Made by a program: the position numbers and the translations under genes
Source of the DNA: Gemmatimonadota bacterium
GTDB lineage: Bacteria > Gemmatimonadota > Gemmatimonadetes > Gemmatimonadales > GWC2-71-9
Direction of reading: 5' to 3'
NCBI GenBank assembly: GCA_029863245.1
Contig: JAOTVV010000002.1
Coordinates: 62,001 to 126,000 of the forward strand
DNA length: 64,000 bases
Shown: positions 49,502-59,657 of the stretch, in pieces
Numbering within the stretch: the first letter of the stretch is position 1
How the letters are laid out: the number at the start of each line of letters is the position of its first letter
The notes under the pieces: generated by a model
Seen by the model: only the letters and a program-made list of their open reading frames with translations
The model's database searches: none
Told to the model about the DNA's origin: nothing

Positions 49502-50823
49502 CAGGCATAGAGCCCGCGCAGCCGATGGACGGCCGCTACCCGTTCGATGGCCAGCATGTACGCTGCAATCCGCATGTTGACCGAATGGCGCTCCGCTACG
49601 GACATCACGTCGAGAAACGATCTCGTGATCACGCCTTCGAGCCGCTCGTTGATCATCGTCTCCTCCCAGAAGTACCCCATCCGGTCCTGCACCCACTCGA
49701 AGTAGCTGACCGTCACGCCACCCGCATTCGCGAGAATGTCGGGAATGACAAAAACGCCCTTCTCCTCCAGCACGCGATCTGCGCCAGGTGTCGTCGGACC
49801 GTTGGCCCCTTCGCAGATCACCTTGGCGCGCACGTCCTTGGCGTTCTTGCGCGTAATGGCGTTCTCGACTGCCGCAGGAAGCAGCACGTCGACGTCCATG
49901 GTGATGACTTGTTCGGCGGGGACCTCCTCCGCTCCCGGATATCCGGCGAGATACCGATGCTCACGCACCCAGGCGATCGCATCTTCCACGTAGATCCCAT
50001 TCGGATTGTAGATCGCCCCTGAGATGTCGCTGGCGGCCACCACTGTGAGGCCTTCGCGTTCCAGAAGCGCTGCGGCGATCGAGCCGACGTTCCCGAATCC
50101 CTGCACCGCCGCCTTCGTTCCGCGTAATGGGAGACCGAGATACTTGAGCGCCTCTCTCGTGGCGATCATGCACCCGCGTCCCGTGGCTTCGCGCCGCCCC
50201 AACGACCCGCCCATCTCGATCGGCTTGCCGGTCACCACGGCCGTCACAGGATGTCCCTGATGCATGGAGTACGTGTCCATGATCCAGGCCATCACACGCT
50301 CATTGGTGTTGACGTCGGGCGCCGGGATGTCGGATTCCGGTCCGAGGACGTCCAGCAGCGCGGCCGTATACCGCCTGGTAATGCGCTCCAGTTCGCTGAT
50401 CGAGAGGTTGGCCGGGTCGCAAATAACCCCACCTTTCGCACCACCGAACGGGATGTTGACGACGGCGCACTTCCACGTCATCCACGCGGCGAGGGCCTTT
50501 ACCTCGTCGAGGGTCACGCGCATGTCGAACCGGATGCCACCTTTCCCCGGACCACGCGCCGTGTTGTGGACCACCCGGTACCCCGTGAAGACCTCGACTT
50601 CGGCATTGTCGAGTTGGATTGGCACCGCGACAATCATCTGCTTCTCGGGCATCCGCAGGACACGGTAGATCCCGGGATCGAGGTCAAGCAGCTCCGCCGC
50701 ATGATCGAATCGGGCCATCATCGCCTCGAACGGGTTGTCCTCGTCGAGATGCGGGTCCTTGTCCGGACCGATGATGTCTTTGGCCGTGCGCGGTTTCTGC
50801 TTCACCTCTGTTGTTCCACTCAT
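49501..50823 (-). CDS. Glu/Leu/Phe/Val dehydrogenase (glutamate dehydrogenase type)
   Basis: [73 protein letters not shown]. Confidence 0.93.
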   Translation of the reverse strand: MSGTTEVKQKPRTAKDIIGPDKDPHLDEDNPFEAMMARFDHAAELLDLDPGIYRVLRMPEKQMIVAVPIQLDNAEVEVFTGYRVVHNTARGPGKGGIRFDMRVTLDEVKALAAWMTWKCAVVNIPFGGAKGGVICDPANLSISELERITRRYTAALLDVLGPESDIPAPDVNTNERVMAWIMDTYSMHQGHPVTAVVTGKPIEMGGSLGRREATGRGCMIATREALKYLGLPLRGTKAAVQGFGNVGSIAAALLEREGLTVVAASDISGAIYNPNGIYVEDAIAWVREHRYLAGYPGAEEVPAEQVITMDVDVLLPAAVENAITRKNAKDVRAKVICEGANGPTTPGADRVLEEKGVFVIPDILANAGGVTVSYFEWVQDRMGYFWEETMINERLEGVITRSFLDVMSVAERHSVNMRIAAYMLAIERVAAVHRLRGLYA

Positions 50824-51893
50824 CGCAGGTCGGCGGTCGTGCCGCCCCCGCGGTTCGGGTCGGGGTTCCACAGACCAGTGAGCTCCCCGACCGCGGCATC
50901 CAAAGCGGTCTCGACCGTGGCCTCGCCGCGATCCCACTCGAGCCCGAGCTGGGCAACCAGCGGTTCAGGTGCGTCCGCCGGCCACCGCTGTCGGAGCTTC
51001 ACTGCGTCCTTTTCGGTGACTACAACGTAATCAACCGCCTGCCTCCCGTGCAGGAGGCGGCGGATGTCGCGTTCGCCATAGCGATGGTGGTCGGAGAACG
51101 GCACCAAGTGTACATGGGCCCCGATCGCGCGACACTGGCGTGCGAAGGCATCGGGATCGGCGATCCCTGCACCGGCCACGACACGGGCGCCGTTCAAGGC
51201 TCCGAGCGTGACCGGCGTGTCACTGAGGAGCTTGCGAAAGCCGCTGAGGCCGAGATGGGCCACGGCGAACTTGGCGTGCGGTGCAACCTGGTGCGCGTGC
51301 TGCGCCGTGCCGAGAGCCGCGTCGAGCGATGCCCACTTGCGCGTCACCACCACGAGGTCCGCCCGCCGCAGCGCGGGCCAGCCCTCCCGCCACGGACCGG
51401 CCGGCAAGGTCCAGCGGACCGCGCGGCTCGATTCCGCACTCACGACGGCAATGTTGAGGTCGCGTCCTACGTCCAGTCGCTGGTAGGCGTCATCCATGAC
51501 GATCACCTGGGCCCCGCGAGCCACCGCCGTGCGGGCTGCAGCGAGCCGGTCAGGATTCTCGACGACGATCACCTGCGGAAGGTGCCGTCGATGGACCTCG
51601 CCTTCGTCACCGCCGTATCCGCGCAGCACGATGGCGGAGCGCAATCCCCGATCGGCGTAGTAGCGGGCAATCCAGCTCGACAAGGGTGTCTTGCCAGACC
51701 CGCCAACCGTCAGGTTGCCAACGGCGATCGTGGGCACCGCGGGAATCGCGACCGGGAGGAGTCGCGAGCCGTAGGCCCGGGCACGCAGCGAGGCGACAAA
51801 TCGATAAAGGACCGACGGCGGGAGTAGCGCGAGACGAGTCACTCGCGCGCTTGGCGCCCGCGAGGCCCACAACCACCGCGTCACGCGATGCAT
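50820..51893 (-). CDS. lpxK: Tetraacyldisaccharide 4'-kinase
   Basis: [65 protein letters not shown]; start 51893 inside ORF 50820..52484. Confidence 0.92.
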   Translation of the reverse strand: MHRVTRWLWASRAPSARVTRLALLPPSVLYRFVASLRARAYGSRLLPVAIPAVPTIAVGNLTVGGSGKTPLSSWIARYYADRGLRSAIVLRGYGGDEGEVHRRHLPQVIVVENPDRLAAARTAVARGAQVIVMDDAYQRLDVGRDLNIAVVSAESSRAVRWTLPAGPWREGWPALRRADLVVVTRKWASLDAALGTAQHAHQVAPHAKFAVAHLGLSGFRKLLSDTPVTLGALNGARVVAGAGIADPDAFARQCRAIGAHVHLVPFSDHHRYGERDIRRLLHGRQAVDYVVVTEKDAVKLRQRWPADAPEPLVAQLGLEWDRGEATVETALDAAVGELTGLWNPDPNRGGGTTADLR

Positions 51894-52501
51894 TGAGCCT
51901 CGATCTCGGCGTCTCCGATCGCGCGCTCCAGGCCATCGCGCGCCCCTCCCGGATCCCCTGTTCGCTGAACGGCGAGTGGAGCGCCGTACACCACCCGTAC
52001 CCGCGCAAACGGTCGCGGGACCATGAACCCGTCCCAGGAGCGCGCCCGCCATGCCGACGTCGCGGCGGCCGCGACGGGAATGATGCTCGCCCCCGTACCG
52101 CGCGCTGCCGCGAGCACCCCCGCCTTCGCCATCCGCGCCGGTCCCCGGGGACCATCGGGCGTCACCGCTCCGTCGCCACCCGCTCGAAGCACGCGGACCA
52201 GCCGCCGCAGACCGGAGCTCCCGCCGCGGGTACTGGAGCCGTATGCGATCCCGTAGCCCCAGCGCTCGGCGGCCCGAGCCAGTAGCCTCCCGTCTCCATG
52301 GGCGCTTACGAGCAGCGTGATGGGTTGCCGCCGACGGTGCCAGAGAGGTACGAGCAGTTGCCCGTGCCACACGGCGAAGAGCACCGGAGATCCCGACGCT
52401 CGAGCGGCGTTGACGTGTTCCTCTCCGACGGCTTCGATACGCCACGTTCGGGCGAGTGCCCTGACGATGCCGTGACCGATCCACCCCAATGCACCGTTCA
52501 T
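51881..52501 (-). CDS. DUF374/lysophospholipid acyltransferase-like protein
   Basis: VLFAVWHGQLLVPLWHRR, SAHGDGRLLARAAERWGYGIAYGSSTRGG, GGDGAVTPDGPRGPARMAKAGVL; start 52501. Confidence 0.87.
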   Translation of the reverse strand: MNGALGWIGHGIVRALARTWRIEAVGEEHVNAARASGSPVLFAVWHGQLLVPLWHRRRQPITLLVSAHGDGRLLARAAERWGYGIAYGSSTRGGSSGLRRLVRVLRAGGDGAVTPDGPRGPARMAKAGVLAAARGTGASIIPVAAAATSAWRARSWDGFMVPRPFARVRVVYGAPLAVQRTGDPGGARDGLERAIGDAEIEAQCIA

Positions 52502-53598
52502 GCGGCGTACCGCAGGGTCAGCTCGGCAACCCGCCGAGCGGCCCCCGGCGTCCCGAGCGCGCGCCGGATGCCGCCGAATTCCTCTCGCTGCCGAGCCGCC
52601 ACGGCTCCATCCTCGAGCAGGTCGGCGATGCGACGGCCGAGGACGGCCGGCCGGACCTGCCCCTGCAGGCACTCCGGAGCCACCTCGCGCTGAGCGAGCA
52701 GATTCACCAACCCGACGTGCGGCACCCGCACCACTCGGCGTGCCACGGCAAAGGTCAGTGGATGCATGCGGTAGGCAATCACCATCGGCACATCCGCGAG
52801 CGCCGCCTGGAGCGTGCTCGTTCCCGATTTGCAGAGCGCCACGTCGGCAGCCGCCAGCACCGTCTGTGCATCGTCGTGGAACGCGAACCGAGAGTCGGTG
52901 GGTGAGAGCTCCGATGCCCGACCCGCCACAACGACCCGCAAACCCGGGAGGTCGCTGCACACGCGCCGTGCCGTGTCGCGGAACGGCTCCCAGTGCCGTC
53001 GCTGCTCCACAGGCCTGCTCCCGGGGAACACGGCCAGGACCCGCTCGGAGGCCGTGATGCCGAGCAGGCGGCGCGCATCGGCCCGAGGGAGCGGCTGAGG
53101 ATCGTCGAGGAGCGGATGACTTACGAAGGTGGTGGGGATACCGTGCTCGCGGAAGAACGACTCCTCGAACGGCAGGATGACGGCCAGGTGTCGCACGTAG
53201 TGCCGGAGGGTCCCGAACCGCGCGCGGCCCCACGCCCAGAGCTGCGGCGCGATGTAGTAGATGACCGGGACTCCCTGAGCGGTGAGTGCCCCCGCCAACC
53301 TGAGATGAAACCCGGGGTAGTCGACGAGGATCGCGGCGTCGTATCGGTGTGATGCGACGCGCCGCTCCACCGCGCGTAGGAGCCTCCAGTGTGCGGGAAT
53401 CGTGCCCGCCGCTTCGGCCAGCCCCATCGCCGAGAGGCGTTCGCTCCGCTCCAGCAGTTCGACTCCGCTCTCCGCCAACCGCGGGCCACCGATGCCGTCG
53501 ACGATGAGTTCTGGAATGACCGAGCGGAGCGCCGTGACCACCGCCGCGGCGTGCCGATCTCCGGACGGCTCGCCCGCCGAGACGAAGAGTCGGTTCAC
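52498..53598 (-). CDS. lpxB: Lipid-A-disaccharide synthase
   Basis: LFVSAGEPSGDRHAAAVV, LVDYPGFHLRLA, YYIAPQLWAWGRARFGTLRHYVRHLAVILPFEESFF. Confidence 0.95.
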   Translation of the reverse strand: MNRLFVSAGEPSGDRHAAAVVTALRSVIPELIVDGIGGPRLAESGVELLERSERLSAMGLAEAAGTIPAHWRLLRAVERRVASHRYDAAILVDYPGFHLRLAGALTAQGVPVIYYIAPQLWAWGRARFGTLRHYVRHLAVILPFEESFFREHGIPTTFVSHPLLDDPQPLPRADARRLLGITASERVLAVFPGSRPVEQRRHWEPFRDTARRVCSDLPGLRVVVAGRASELSPTDSRFAFHDDAQTVLAAADVALCKSGTSTLQAALADVPMVIAYRMHPLTFAVARRVVRVPHVGLVNLLAQREVAPECLQGQVRPAVLGRRIADLLEDGAVAARQREEFGGIRRALGTPGAARRVAELTLRYAA

Positions 53599-54371
53599 AC
53601 CAGGACTCCGCGCTCCGAACGCGCGACGAAATCCACCAACCGCAGCACCTCGGGGCTCTGATTCGGATCGGCGCGGAGCATGCTGGCCGCTTCAGAAGGC
53701 GTCAGGTCGGAGTTGAACAGAAGCCGATACGCGTGCTTGAGCGCGAGGCGCACCTCTTGCGAGAATCCGGCACGCGTGAGGGCGATGGTATTGATCCCGA
53801 AGAGCTTCAGCGGATTGCCAACCGCCCGAGTGAACGGTGGCACGTCCTGCGGCACTCGCGAGCCTCCCCCCACGAACGCGTACGTCCCGATGCGGACGAA
53901 CTGGTGGACGGGACAGAGGCCACTTACGAAAGCGTGCGACTCGATGTGCACATGGCCCGCAAGCTGGACCATGTTGGCGATCGTGACCCCGTCCTCGATG
54001 GTGCAGTCGTGCGCGACGTGCACGTACGTCATGAGGAAGCATCCCGCACCGATGCTGGTCACCCCCGTGGCTTCGGTAGCACGATGGAGGGTCGCGTATT
54101 CGCGGATGACGGTGTCGTCACCCACTTCGAGCCAGGTATCGGTTCCCTTGAACTTGCGATCCTGGGGGTCGGCGCCGAGGATGCTCCCGCCCCCGACGGA
54201 GCAGCGAGCCCCGAGCCGGGTGTTCCGCTCGATCACCGCGTGCGGTCCGACGCGAGTGCCCGTACCGATCCAGACGTCGGGACCGATGACGGCAAAGGGT
54301 CCGATCGAAACATCGTCGCCCAGGCGCGCCCCGGGATCGACCAGCGCCGTTGGATGGACGTCGTGACTCAT
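53595..54371 (-). CDS. lpxA: Acyl-ACP--UDP-N-acetylglucosamine O-acyltransferase
   Basis: [11 protein letters not shown]-like [61 protein letters not shown]; hexapeptide repeats. Confidence 0.95.
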   Translation of the reverse strand: MSHDVHPTALVDPGARLGDDVSIGPFAVIGPDVWIGTGTRVGPHAVIERNTRLGARCSVGGGSILGADPQDRKFKGTDTWLEVGDDTVIREYATLHRATEATGVTSIGAGCFLMTYVHVAHDCTIEDGVTIANMVQLAGHVHIESHAFVSGLCPVHQFVRIGTYAFVGGGSRVPQDVPPFTRAVGNPLKLFGINTIALTRAGFSQEVRLALKHAYRLLFNSDLTPSEAASMLRADPNQSPEVLRLVDFVARSERGVLV

Positions 54372-55645
54372 CGGTCCACGATGGCCGCCATCATCTCCGC
54401 TTCCGCCACCGGCTGGCCGTCCACGTAGGCGATCCCCTTCATCGCGCACGTCCGCCCCCGGAACTTGACCATTTCGAGCTCGAACCGGAGTTGATCGCCA
54501 GGGACGACGGGCTTGCGGAACTTCACTCCGTCGATGGACATGAAGTACACCACCTTGTTGCCCGGATCGTCCACCTTGTCCAAGAGCAGCATGCCTCCGG
54601 TTTGCGCCATCCCTTCCACGATGAGCACGCCCGGCATGACGGGATGTCCCGGGAAATGGCCCGGGAAGAAGGGCTCGTTCATCGTCACGTTCTTGAGGCC
54701 GACGATCCGCTTCCCCCGTTCGAGCTCGACGATCCGGTCGACCAGCAAGAACGGGTAGCGGTGTGGCAACACGCCGAAAATCTCCTGGATGCCCATGACG
54801 GGAGGTCCATCGGGCGATGCGGTGCGTGCGATCGCTCGGGCGAGCGCCACGTTGCCACGGTGGCTCGGTCGAAACGCCACGATGTCAGCGGCCGGCCGGC
54901 CTCCGAGGAGCCCCAGGTCGCCGAGCAGGTCGACGGCCTTGTGCCGAACGAACTCATCCGGCCAACGCAACGTGGTACCCACGATGCCGTCCTTGGAGAG
55001 CACGATCGCGTTCTGTTGGGACGCGCCTTTACCCAGGCCCCGTTGTCGGAGATCCTTAGCCTCGCTCTCGAACCCGAAGGTCCGGGCCTGGGCGAGCTCA
55101 GTCTCGAAGACCTCCGGCGTGATCCGATACGAGCCGCTTTGCGCCCCGATGAGTGGATGGTCCCACTCGATATTCACCGTCAGTCGGAGACCGTCCGACG
55201 GAGCGACGAGGTACTGCGCGTCGCCTTCTTTGACCACGAATGGGGCGCGCACGGTTCGTGTGGTGGGTGTGCCCTCCTGGTCCCGCACGCCGGCCGATCG
55301 CAGTGCGGCGAAATAGGGAGCGGCGCTGCCGTCGCCAGCGGGGGCTTCTGGTCCGTCCAGCTCGACCAGCAGGTCGTCGACCCCGAGTGCCGTCACCGCC
55401 GCCAACAGGTGCTCGACGGTCGACACAGAGGCGTCACCGTCCCCGAGCATGATTCGACGGTCCGTCTCGCGGACCGCGTCGAGCCCGGCGGGGATCTCCG
55501 GGCTCCCGTCCAGGTCGCTGCGCCGAAACCGGACACCCGATCCCGAATCGCTCGGGTTGAACGTCACGGTTGCGGGTATACCGGTGTGCAGCCCGGTGCC
55601 CTGCACCTTGGCTGGCTTGGCAATGGATCGTCTGGCGTCACTCAT
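54368..55645 (-). CDS. lpxC: Bifunctional LpxC-FabZ: UDP-3-O-acyl-GlcNAc deacetylase / 3-hydroxyacyl-ACP dehydratase
   Basis: LpxC motifs ([35 protein letters not shown]) followed in the same frame by FabZ ([48 protein letters not shown]). Confidence 0.95.
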   Translation of the reverse strand: MSDARRSIAKPAKVQGTGLHTGIPATVTFNPSDSGSGVRFRRSDLDGSPEIPAGLDAVRETDRRIMLGDGDASVSTVEHLLAAVTALGVDDLLVELDGPEAPAGDGSAAPYFAALRSAGVRDQEGTPTTRTVRAPFVVKEGDAQYLVAPSDGLRLTVNIEWDHPLIGAQSGSYRITPEVFETELAQARTFGFESEAKDLRQRGLGKGASQQNAIVLSKDGIVGTTLRWPDEFVRHKAVDLLGDLGLLGGRPAADIVAFRPSHRGNVALARAIARTASPDGPPVMGIQEIFGVLPHRYPFLLVDRIVELERGKRIVGLKNVTMNEPFFPGHFPGHPVMPGVLIVEGMAQTGGMLLLDKVDDPGNKVVYFMSIDGVKFRKPVVPGDQLRFELEMVKFRGRTCAMKGIAYVDGQPVAEAEMMAAIVDR

Positions 55646-56666
55646 CGCGTTCGAGGATCCTTTCCAACGCCGCCACGAGCGGCGTCAGGCGCCTGAGCGC
55701 TGCGGTCTGGCGCAGCACCGTTCGATGATCGCGGGCCGGGTAGCCCGACACGGTCGATCCCGGAGCGATGTCGCCGATGACCCCGCCTTGGGCCCCGACG
55801 ACGGCTCCCCGACCAACCGTCAGATGATCGGCCAAGCCGGCCTGCCCCGCAAGCGTGACGGCGTCGTCGACTGTCGTGCTTCCGGCGATACCGACCTGCG
55901 CCATGATCATACAGTGAGCGCCGATCTGGACGTTGTGCGCGATTTGCACGAGGTTGTCGATCTTCGTGCCCGAGCCGATCACGGTATCGTCGAGGCTCCC
56001 CCGGTCCACGGTGGTATTCGCCCCGATCTCCACGTCATCCCCGATGAGACAGTTGCCGACCTGTGGGATGCGGGTGTACTTCCCGCCGTCGGTCACGAAT
56101 CCGAACCCGGCGCCGCCCACCCGTGCGCCGGTTCGCACCATGACGCGGTCTCCGAGCCGCACGCCTCGGTGAATGGTGCAGTGCGCCCCGATACGGCATG
56201 CTGACCCCAACTCCACTTCGTCTTCGATGGTCGTGTGCTCACCAACCACGCACTCCGTGCCGAACGCGACGTTGCGGCCAATCCGCGCGTACGGCCCGAG
56301 GCGGATCCGGCCACTCCATCGCGATCCCCGACCGACCGACGCAGTCGGATGAACGCCCCAAGGATCGGCGGGGCGGCTGTGCTGGGCGCTGACGAGAACC
56401 CCCAGGGCGGCGAGCGGGTCCGCCACCACGATGCGGGTGGAGGTCCGTGGCGCCGTGGGTTCGGCGTCAGCGAGGATCAAGACGGCGCCCGCGCCGGTAC
56501 GGCCCAGCTTCGCGTCGTAGCCGCGGCTCGCGGCAAAGGAGACATGGCGGGGACCGGCCCGCTCGAGCGGAGCCACCCCGTCGAGGACACGATTGGGGTC
56601 ACCGAAAAGCCGACCGCCGACCAGATCGCTGATCTGGCCGGCGGTGGTCTCCGCGCGGAAGCGCAC
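55638..56666 (-). CDS. lpxD: UDP-3-O-(3-hydroxyacyl)glucosamine N-acyltransferase
   Basis: N-terminal uridine-binding-like domain and hexapeptide repeats; [63 protein letters not shown]. Confidence 0.95.
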   Translation of the reverse strand: MRFRAETTAGQISDLVGGRLFGDPNRVLDGVAPLERAGPRHVSFAASRGYDAKLGRTGAGAVLILADAEPTAPRTSTRIVVADPLAALGVLVSAQHSRPADPWGVHPTASVGRGSRWSGRIRLGPYARIGRNVAFGTECVVGEHTTIEDEVELGSACRIGAHCTIHRGVRLGDRVMVRTGARVGGAGFGFVTDGGKYTRIPQVGNCLIGDDVEIGANTTVDRGSLDDTVIGSGTKIDNLVQIAHNVQIGAHCMIMAQVGIAGSTTVDDAVTLAGQAGLADHLTVGRGAVVGAQGGVIGDIAPGSTVSGYPARDHRTVLRQTAALRRLTPLVAALERILERDE

Positions 56667-56672
56667 TTGGTG

Positions 56673-57245
56673 CTACTGACCGCCGCCCTGCAGCCGACGC
56701 ACGACCGTGGTCGTGAGATCGAGCACGGGATCGGCGGACACGATGTTGTTGCCGGGTGCCGATACGTCGAAGATGACGCCCAGGTTCCGTTCGGCGCGCA
56801 GACCGTCGATCACGCGCTGAATCCGCTCCTCGATCGGCCCGACCAGCTCCGCCTGTCTGGTTTGTGCCCGACTCTGGAGGTCGCTGGTGCGCTGGCCAAG
56901 CGTTTCCTGGAGGCGGCGCAGCTCTTCCTGCCGCTCCTGCCTCGCCGTCGGCGACAGCACGATGGCCTGCTGGTTGAACGCGTTGATGGCCGAGTCCAGC
57001 TGGGTCTGCAACACTTGGACTTCCTGCCGCCAGCTGGCGAACTCCGTGTTGAAGGTCGACTCCGCCTGCGCGTACCCAGGCGTCTGCCTGAGGATCAGCT
57101 CCGACGCCACGAATCCCATCCGGGCGGTGGCTTGCTGCTGCGCCTGGTCAGGTGCTGGCGCGGGAAGTGCTGCCACGCCGACCACGGCGAGCGTGCCGAC
57201 GGCAAGCAGGGAGAGGCGAGTAACGGTCGTACGAGTCATGTCCAT
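56673..57245 (-). CDS. OmpH/Skp family periplasmic chaperone
   Basis: Signal peptide, coiled-coil body with RMGFVASELILRQTPGYAQAEST; between bamA and lpxD. Confidence 0.85.
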   Translation of the reverse strand: MDMTRTTVTRLSLLAVGTLAVVGVAALPAPAPDQAQQQATARMGFVASELILRQTPGYAQAESTFNTEFASWRQEVQVLQTQLDSAINAFNQQAIVLSPTARQERQEELRRLQETLGQRTSDLQSRAQTRQAELVGPIEERIQRVIDGLRAERNLGVIFDVSAPGNNIVSADPVLDLTTTVVRRLQGGGQ

Positions 57246-57267
57246 GGTGATGACCTGCCTGTAAGAA

Positions 57268-59652
57268 TCAGAAGAAATTCCCGAGCCGGAAGTGGAACTT
57301 CCAGCCGGGGTCCGGATTACCCACGAAGTCGACACGGTCGAACCCGTAGGCGTAGTCGATGCCGATCGGCCCGAGCGGTGTCACGAGGCTGATACCGATG
57401 CCCGCACCCCTGAACAGCCGCGACGGGTTGAATTTCGCCGGTGATTCCCAGACGTTACCGGCATCGATGAACGTGGAGAAATAGATCGCTTGACTCACCC
57501 TGAGGCCCACCTCACCCGTCAGCGCCATGTACGATCCGCCGAACGCATTGACCGTGCTCGCCTGCTGTCCGCTCGCAAACGGATCGAATCCCTGTGGGGT
57601 GATGGAGAACTCTTCGTAGCCGCGCAGTGGAATGCCGAACTGCACGCCGCCCATGGAGAAGAGCTGCCGGAAATGCGCTCCTGGATCGCCCCACAGGAAG
57701 CCGGCCTGGGCCCCGAAGCCGAGGACCAGCTTGAGAGGACTCGCCAGCGGGTCATCGGCTCCCAGCGCGGCCAGCGGGGCATACCAGCGACCCTCGAACG
57801 TGGCCCGGCGGAAGTTGCCGCTTCCCCCGAGCGGCCCCCCGCCCTGCGAGAGCGCAAAGCGATGGAGCACCCCCGCGGTAGGGAACGGCAGGTCGATCCG
57901 GTTGTCATGCACGAGCGTGAGCCCGAGGCTCGACAGAATGCAGTTATCGCAGAAGAACCGCGATGTCAGCGTCGGTGAGTCGTAGTCGCTCTGTTCGAAC
58001 GTGTAGGACGCGAACAACCGCGTGTAGCGCGACCCACGGACCGGGAATCCCAACTGGAGGCTGCCACCTCGGGAGTTGATCCGGCCGAGGTCCGCGACGG
58101 TGTAGCGGAGGCGCGAGCTGTGCAGCGACACCGTCGCCGAGACCCAGGAGCCGCGCAGGGCCGGGTCGGTATAGCTGATGTTGAAGTTGTTGATGTTCCG
58201 ACCGAACTGCCACTGGAGCGCGACCCGTTTGGCCTGACCGAACAGATTGGGCTCGTCGAGGCCGATGAATCCGCCGAGGCCGGTACCCTGGCCCACCGAG
58301 GCGCCGAAATTGATGTTGCCGGTGTGCCGTTCCTTGACGTTGAACACGACGTTCACGTCACCCTGCTGGTTGGCGGGCTCCGTGGTCGGAATCGGCAGTG
58401 GCTGCTCGAAGAAGTTCAAATTGGAGATGTTCTGATACGAACGAATGAGCGCGTCCTGCCGCATCACGTCGCCCGGTATCATGACGACGGCCCGCCGGAT
58501 CACGTCCTCATGGGTCACGGTATTTCCGCGGACGATGACCTTGTCGATGATCGCGGGCTGCCGCTCCGCGATTTGCCACCGCAGATCGACCAGGTTGCGT
58601 CCGTCTTCGGCGGTGCGGCGTGATAGCGTCCCGCCGATCTGCGCATAGATGTAGCCGTTGTTCATGTACAGCGTGCGCACCTGCTGGGTGGCGTCGTCCC
58701 ACTTCTCCTGATCGAAGGTGGCGGTCTGCGCCGTGGGTGCGGCTACACTCAGGAAACCGCCGGAGCGACCGAACGGGTAGTAGCGCTCCAGTTGAGTCGA
58801 GGGGAAATAGCGATTGCCCACGATCTCGAAGCTCCCGACCGCGTAGGCGGGGCCCTCCCGCACCGTGAGCTGCAGCGCCGCCTTCCCGGTCCGTTCGTCG
58901 ACGATGAGGGTGTCGCTCAGGATCTGGAAATCGATGTAGCCACGGGAGGCGTAGAACCGCGGGATGCGGTCGCGGAGATCGAGCTCGAGCCTGTCTTCGT
59001 TGTACTCGCCGCTGCGGAACCACCAGAAGCCCTCGGGCTTGAGGGACATCTTGCCGACGACCTCCGCATCAGAGAACCGCTCGTTCCCCTCGATGCGTAC
59101 CTCGCTGATCGTGACCCGCCGGCCCTCGTCGATCTCGAACACCGCACGGACGGTCCCGTCGGGCTGGGACAGCTCTCGTACCACCACGTTGGTCAGGAAA
59201 TAGCCTTCATCCTTGTAGAGGGAATCGATGGACGCCCGCGACCGCGCCGCCTCGGCCCGGTCGAAGGGTCGGCCGGCCAGGAGCCGCACCTTTCCGCGGA
59301 CCTTGCGCTCGGAGAGGCTTTCGACGCCCTGCACCGACCAGCCGGTCAGCAACGGCCGCTCCTCGACGACGATCCTCAGGATCACACGGTTCTCGATCCT
59401 GCCCTGCTCGAACCGGACGTTGTCGAACTGCTTGAGGCCGTACAACGCGCTCAGCGCTCGTTGTAGATCCCGGAAACTGACCGACTGACCCACGGGAATC
59501 CCAGCGGTCGCAAGGACCGTTTCCCGTGCCAGGCGCCTCGTACCCTCGACGCTGATGCTGTCGAACACGATCGGCTCGAGCTGCACCTCCTGCGCGCGCA
59601 GGCCGGACGCCAGTACCGCGCACAGGGCGCCGGTAAGCAGGAACGCTCGCAC
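57268..59652 (-). CDS. bamA: Outer membrane protein assembly factor BamA
   Basis: Signal peptide, POTRA-like repeats, C-terminal Omp85 barrel (IRGYE-like PLRGYEEFSITPQGFDP, FIDAGNVW, GIGISLVTPLGPIGIDYAYGFD, terminal FHFRLGNFF). Confidence 0.94.
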   Translation of the reverse strand: MRAFLLTGALCAVLASGLRAQEVQLEPIVFDSISVEGTRRLARETVLATAGIPVGQSVSFRDLQRALSALYGLKQFDNVRFEQGRIENRVILRIVVEERPLLTGWSVQGVESLSERKVRGKVRLLAGRPFDRAEAARSRASIDSLYKDEGYFLTNVVVRELSQPDGTVRAVFEIDEGRRVTISEVRIEGNERFSDAEVVGKMSLKPEGFWWFRSGEYNEDRLELDLRDRIPRFYASRGYIDFQILSDTLIVDERTGKAALQLTVREGPAYAVGSFEIVGNRYFPSTQLERYYPFGRSGGFLSVAAPTAQTATFDQEKWDDATQQVRTLYMNNGYIYAQIGGTLSRRTAEDGRNLVDLRWQIAERQPAIIDKVIVRGNTVTHEDVIRRAVVMIPGDVMRQDALIRSYQNISNLNFFEQPLPIPTTEPANQQGDVNVVFNVKERHTGNINFGASVGQGTGLGGFIGLDEPNLFGQAKRVALQWQFGRNINNFNISYTDPALRGSWVSATVSLHSSRLRYTVADLGRINSRGGSLQLGFPVRGSRYTRLFASYTFEQSDYDSPTLTSRFFCDNCILSSLGLTLVHDNRIDLPFPTAGVLHRFALSQGGGPLGGSGNFRRATFEGRWYAPLAALGADDPLASPLKLVLGFGAQAGFLWGDPGAHFRQLFSMGGVQFGIPLRGYEEFSITPQGFDPFASGQQASTVNAFGGSYMALTGEVGLRVSQAIYFSTFIDAGNVWESPAKFNPSRLFRGAGIGISLVTPLGPIGIDYAYGFDRVDFVGNPDPGWKFHFRLGNFF

Positions 59653-59657
59653 CGTCG

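Noticed and set aside
54350-55696. 448-aa plus-strand ORF
   Set aside because: Exact antisense of lpxC/fabZ.
56235-57392. 385-aa plus-strand ORF
   Set aside because: Antisense to lpxD, ompH and the end of bamA.
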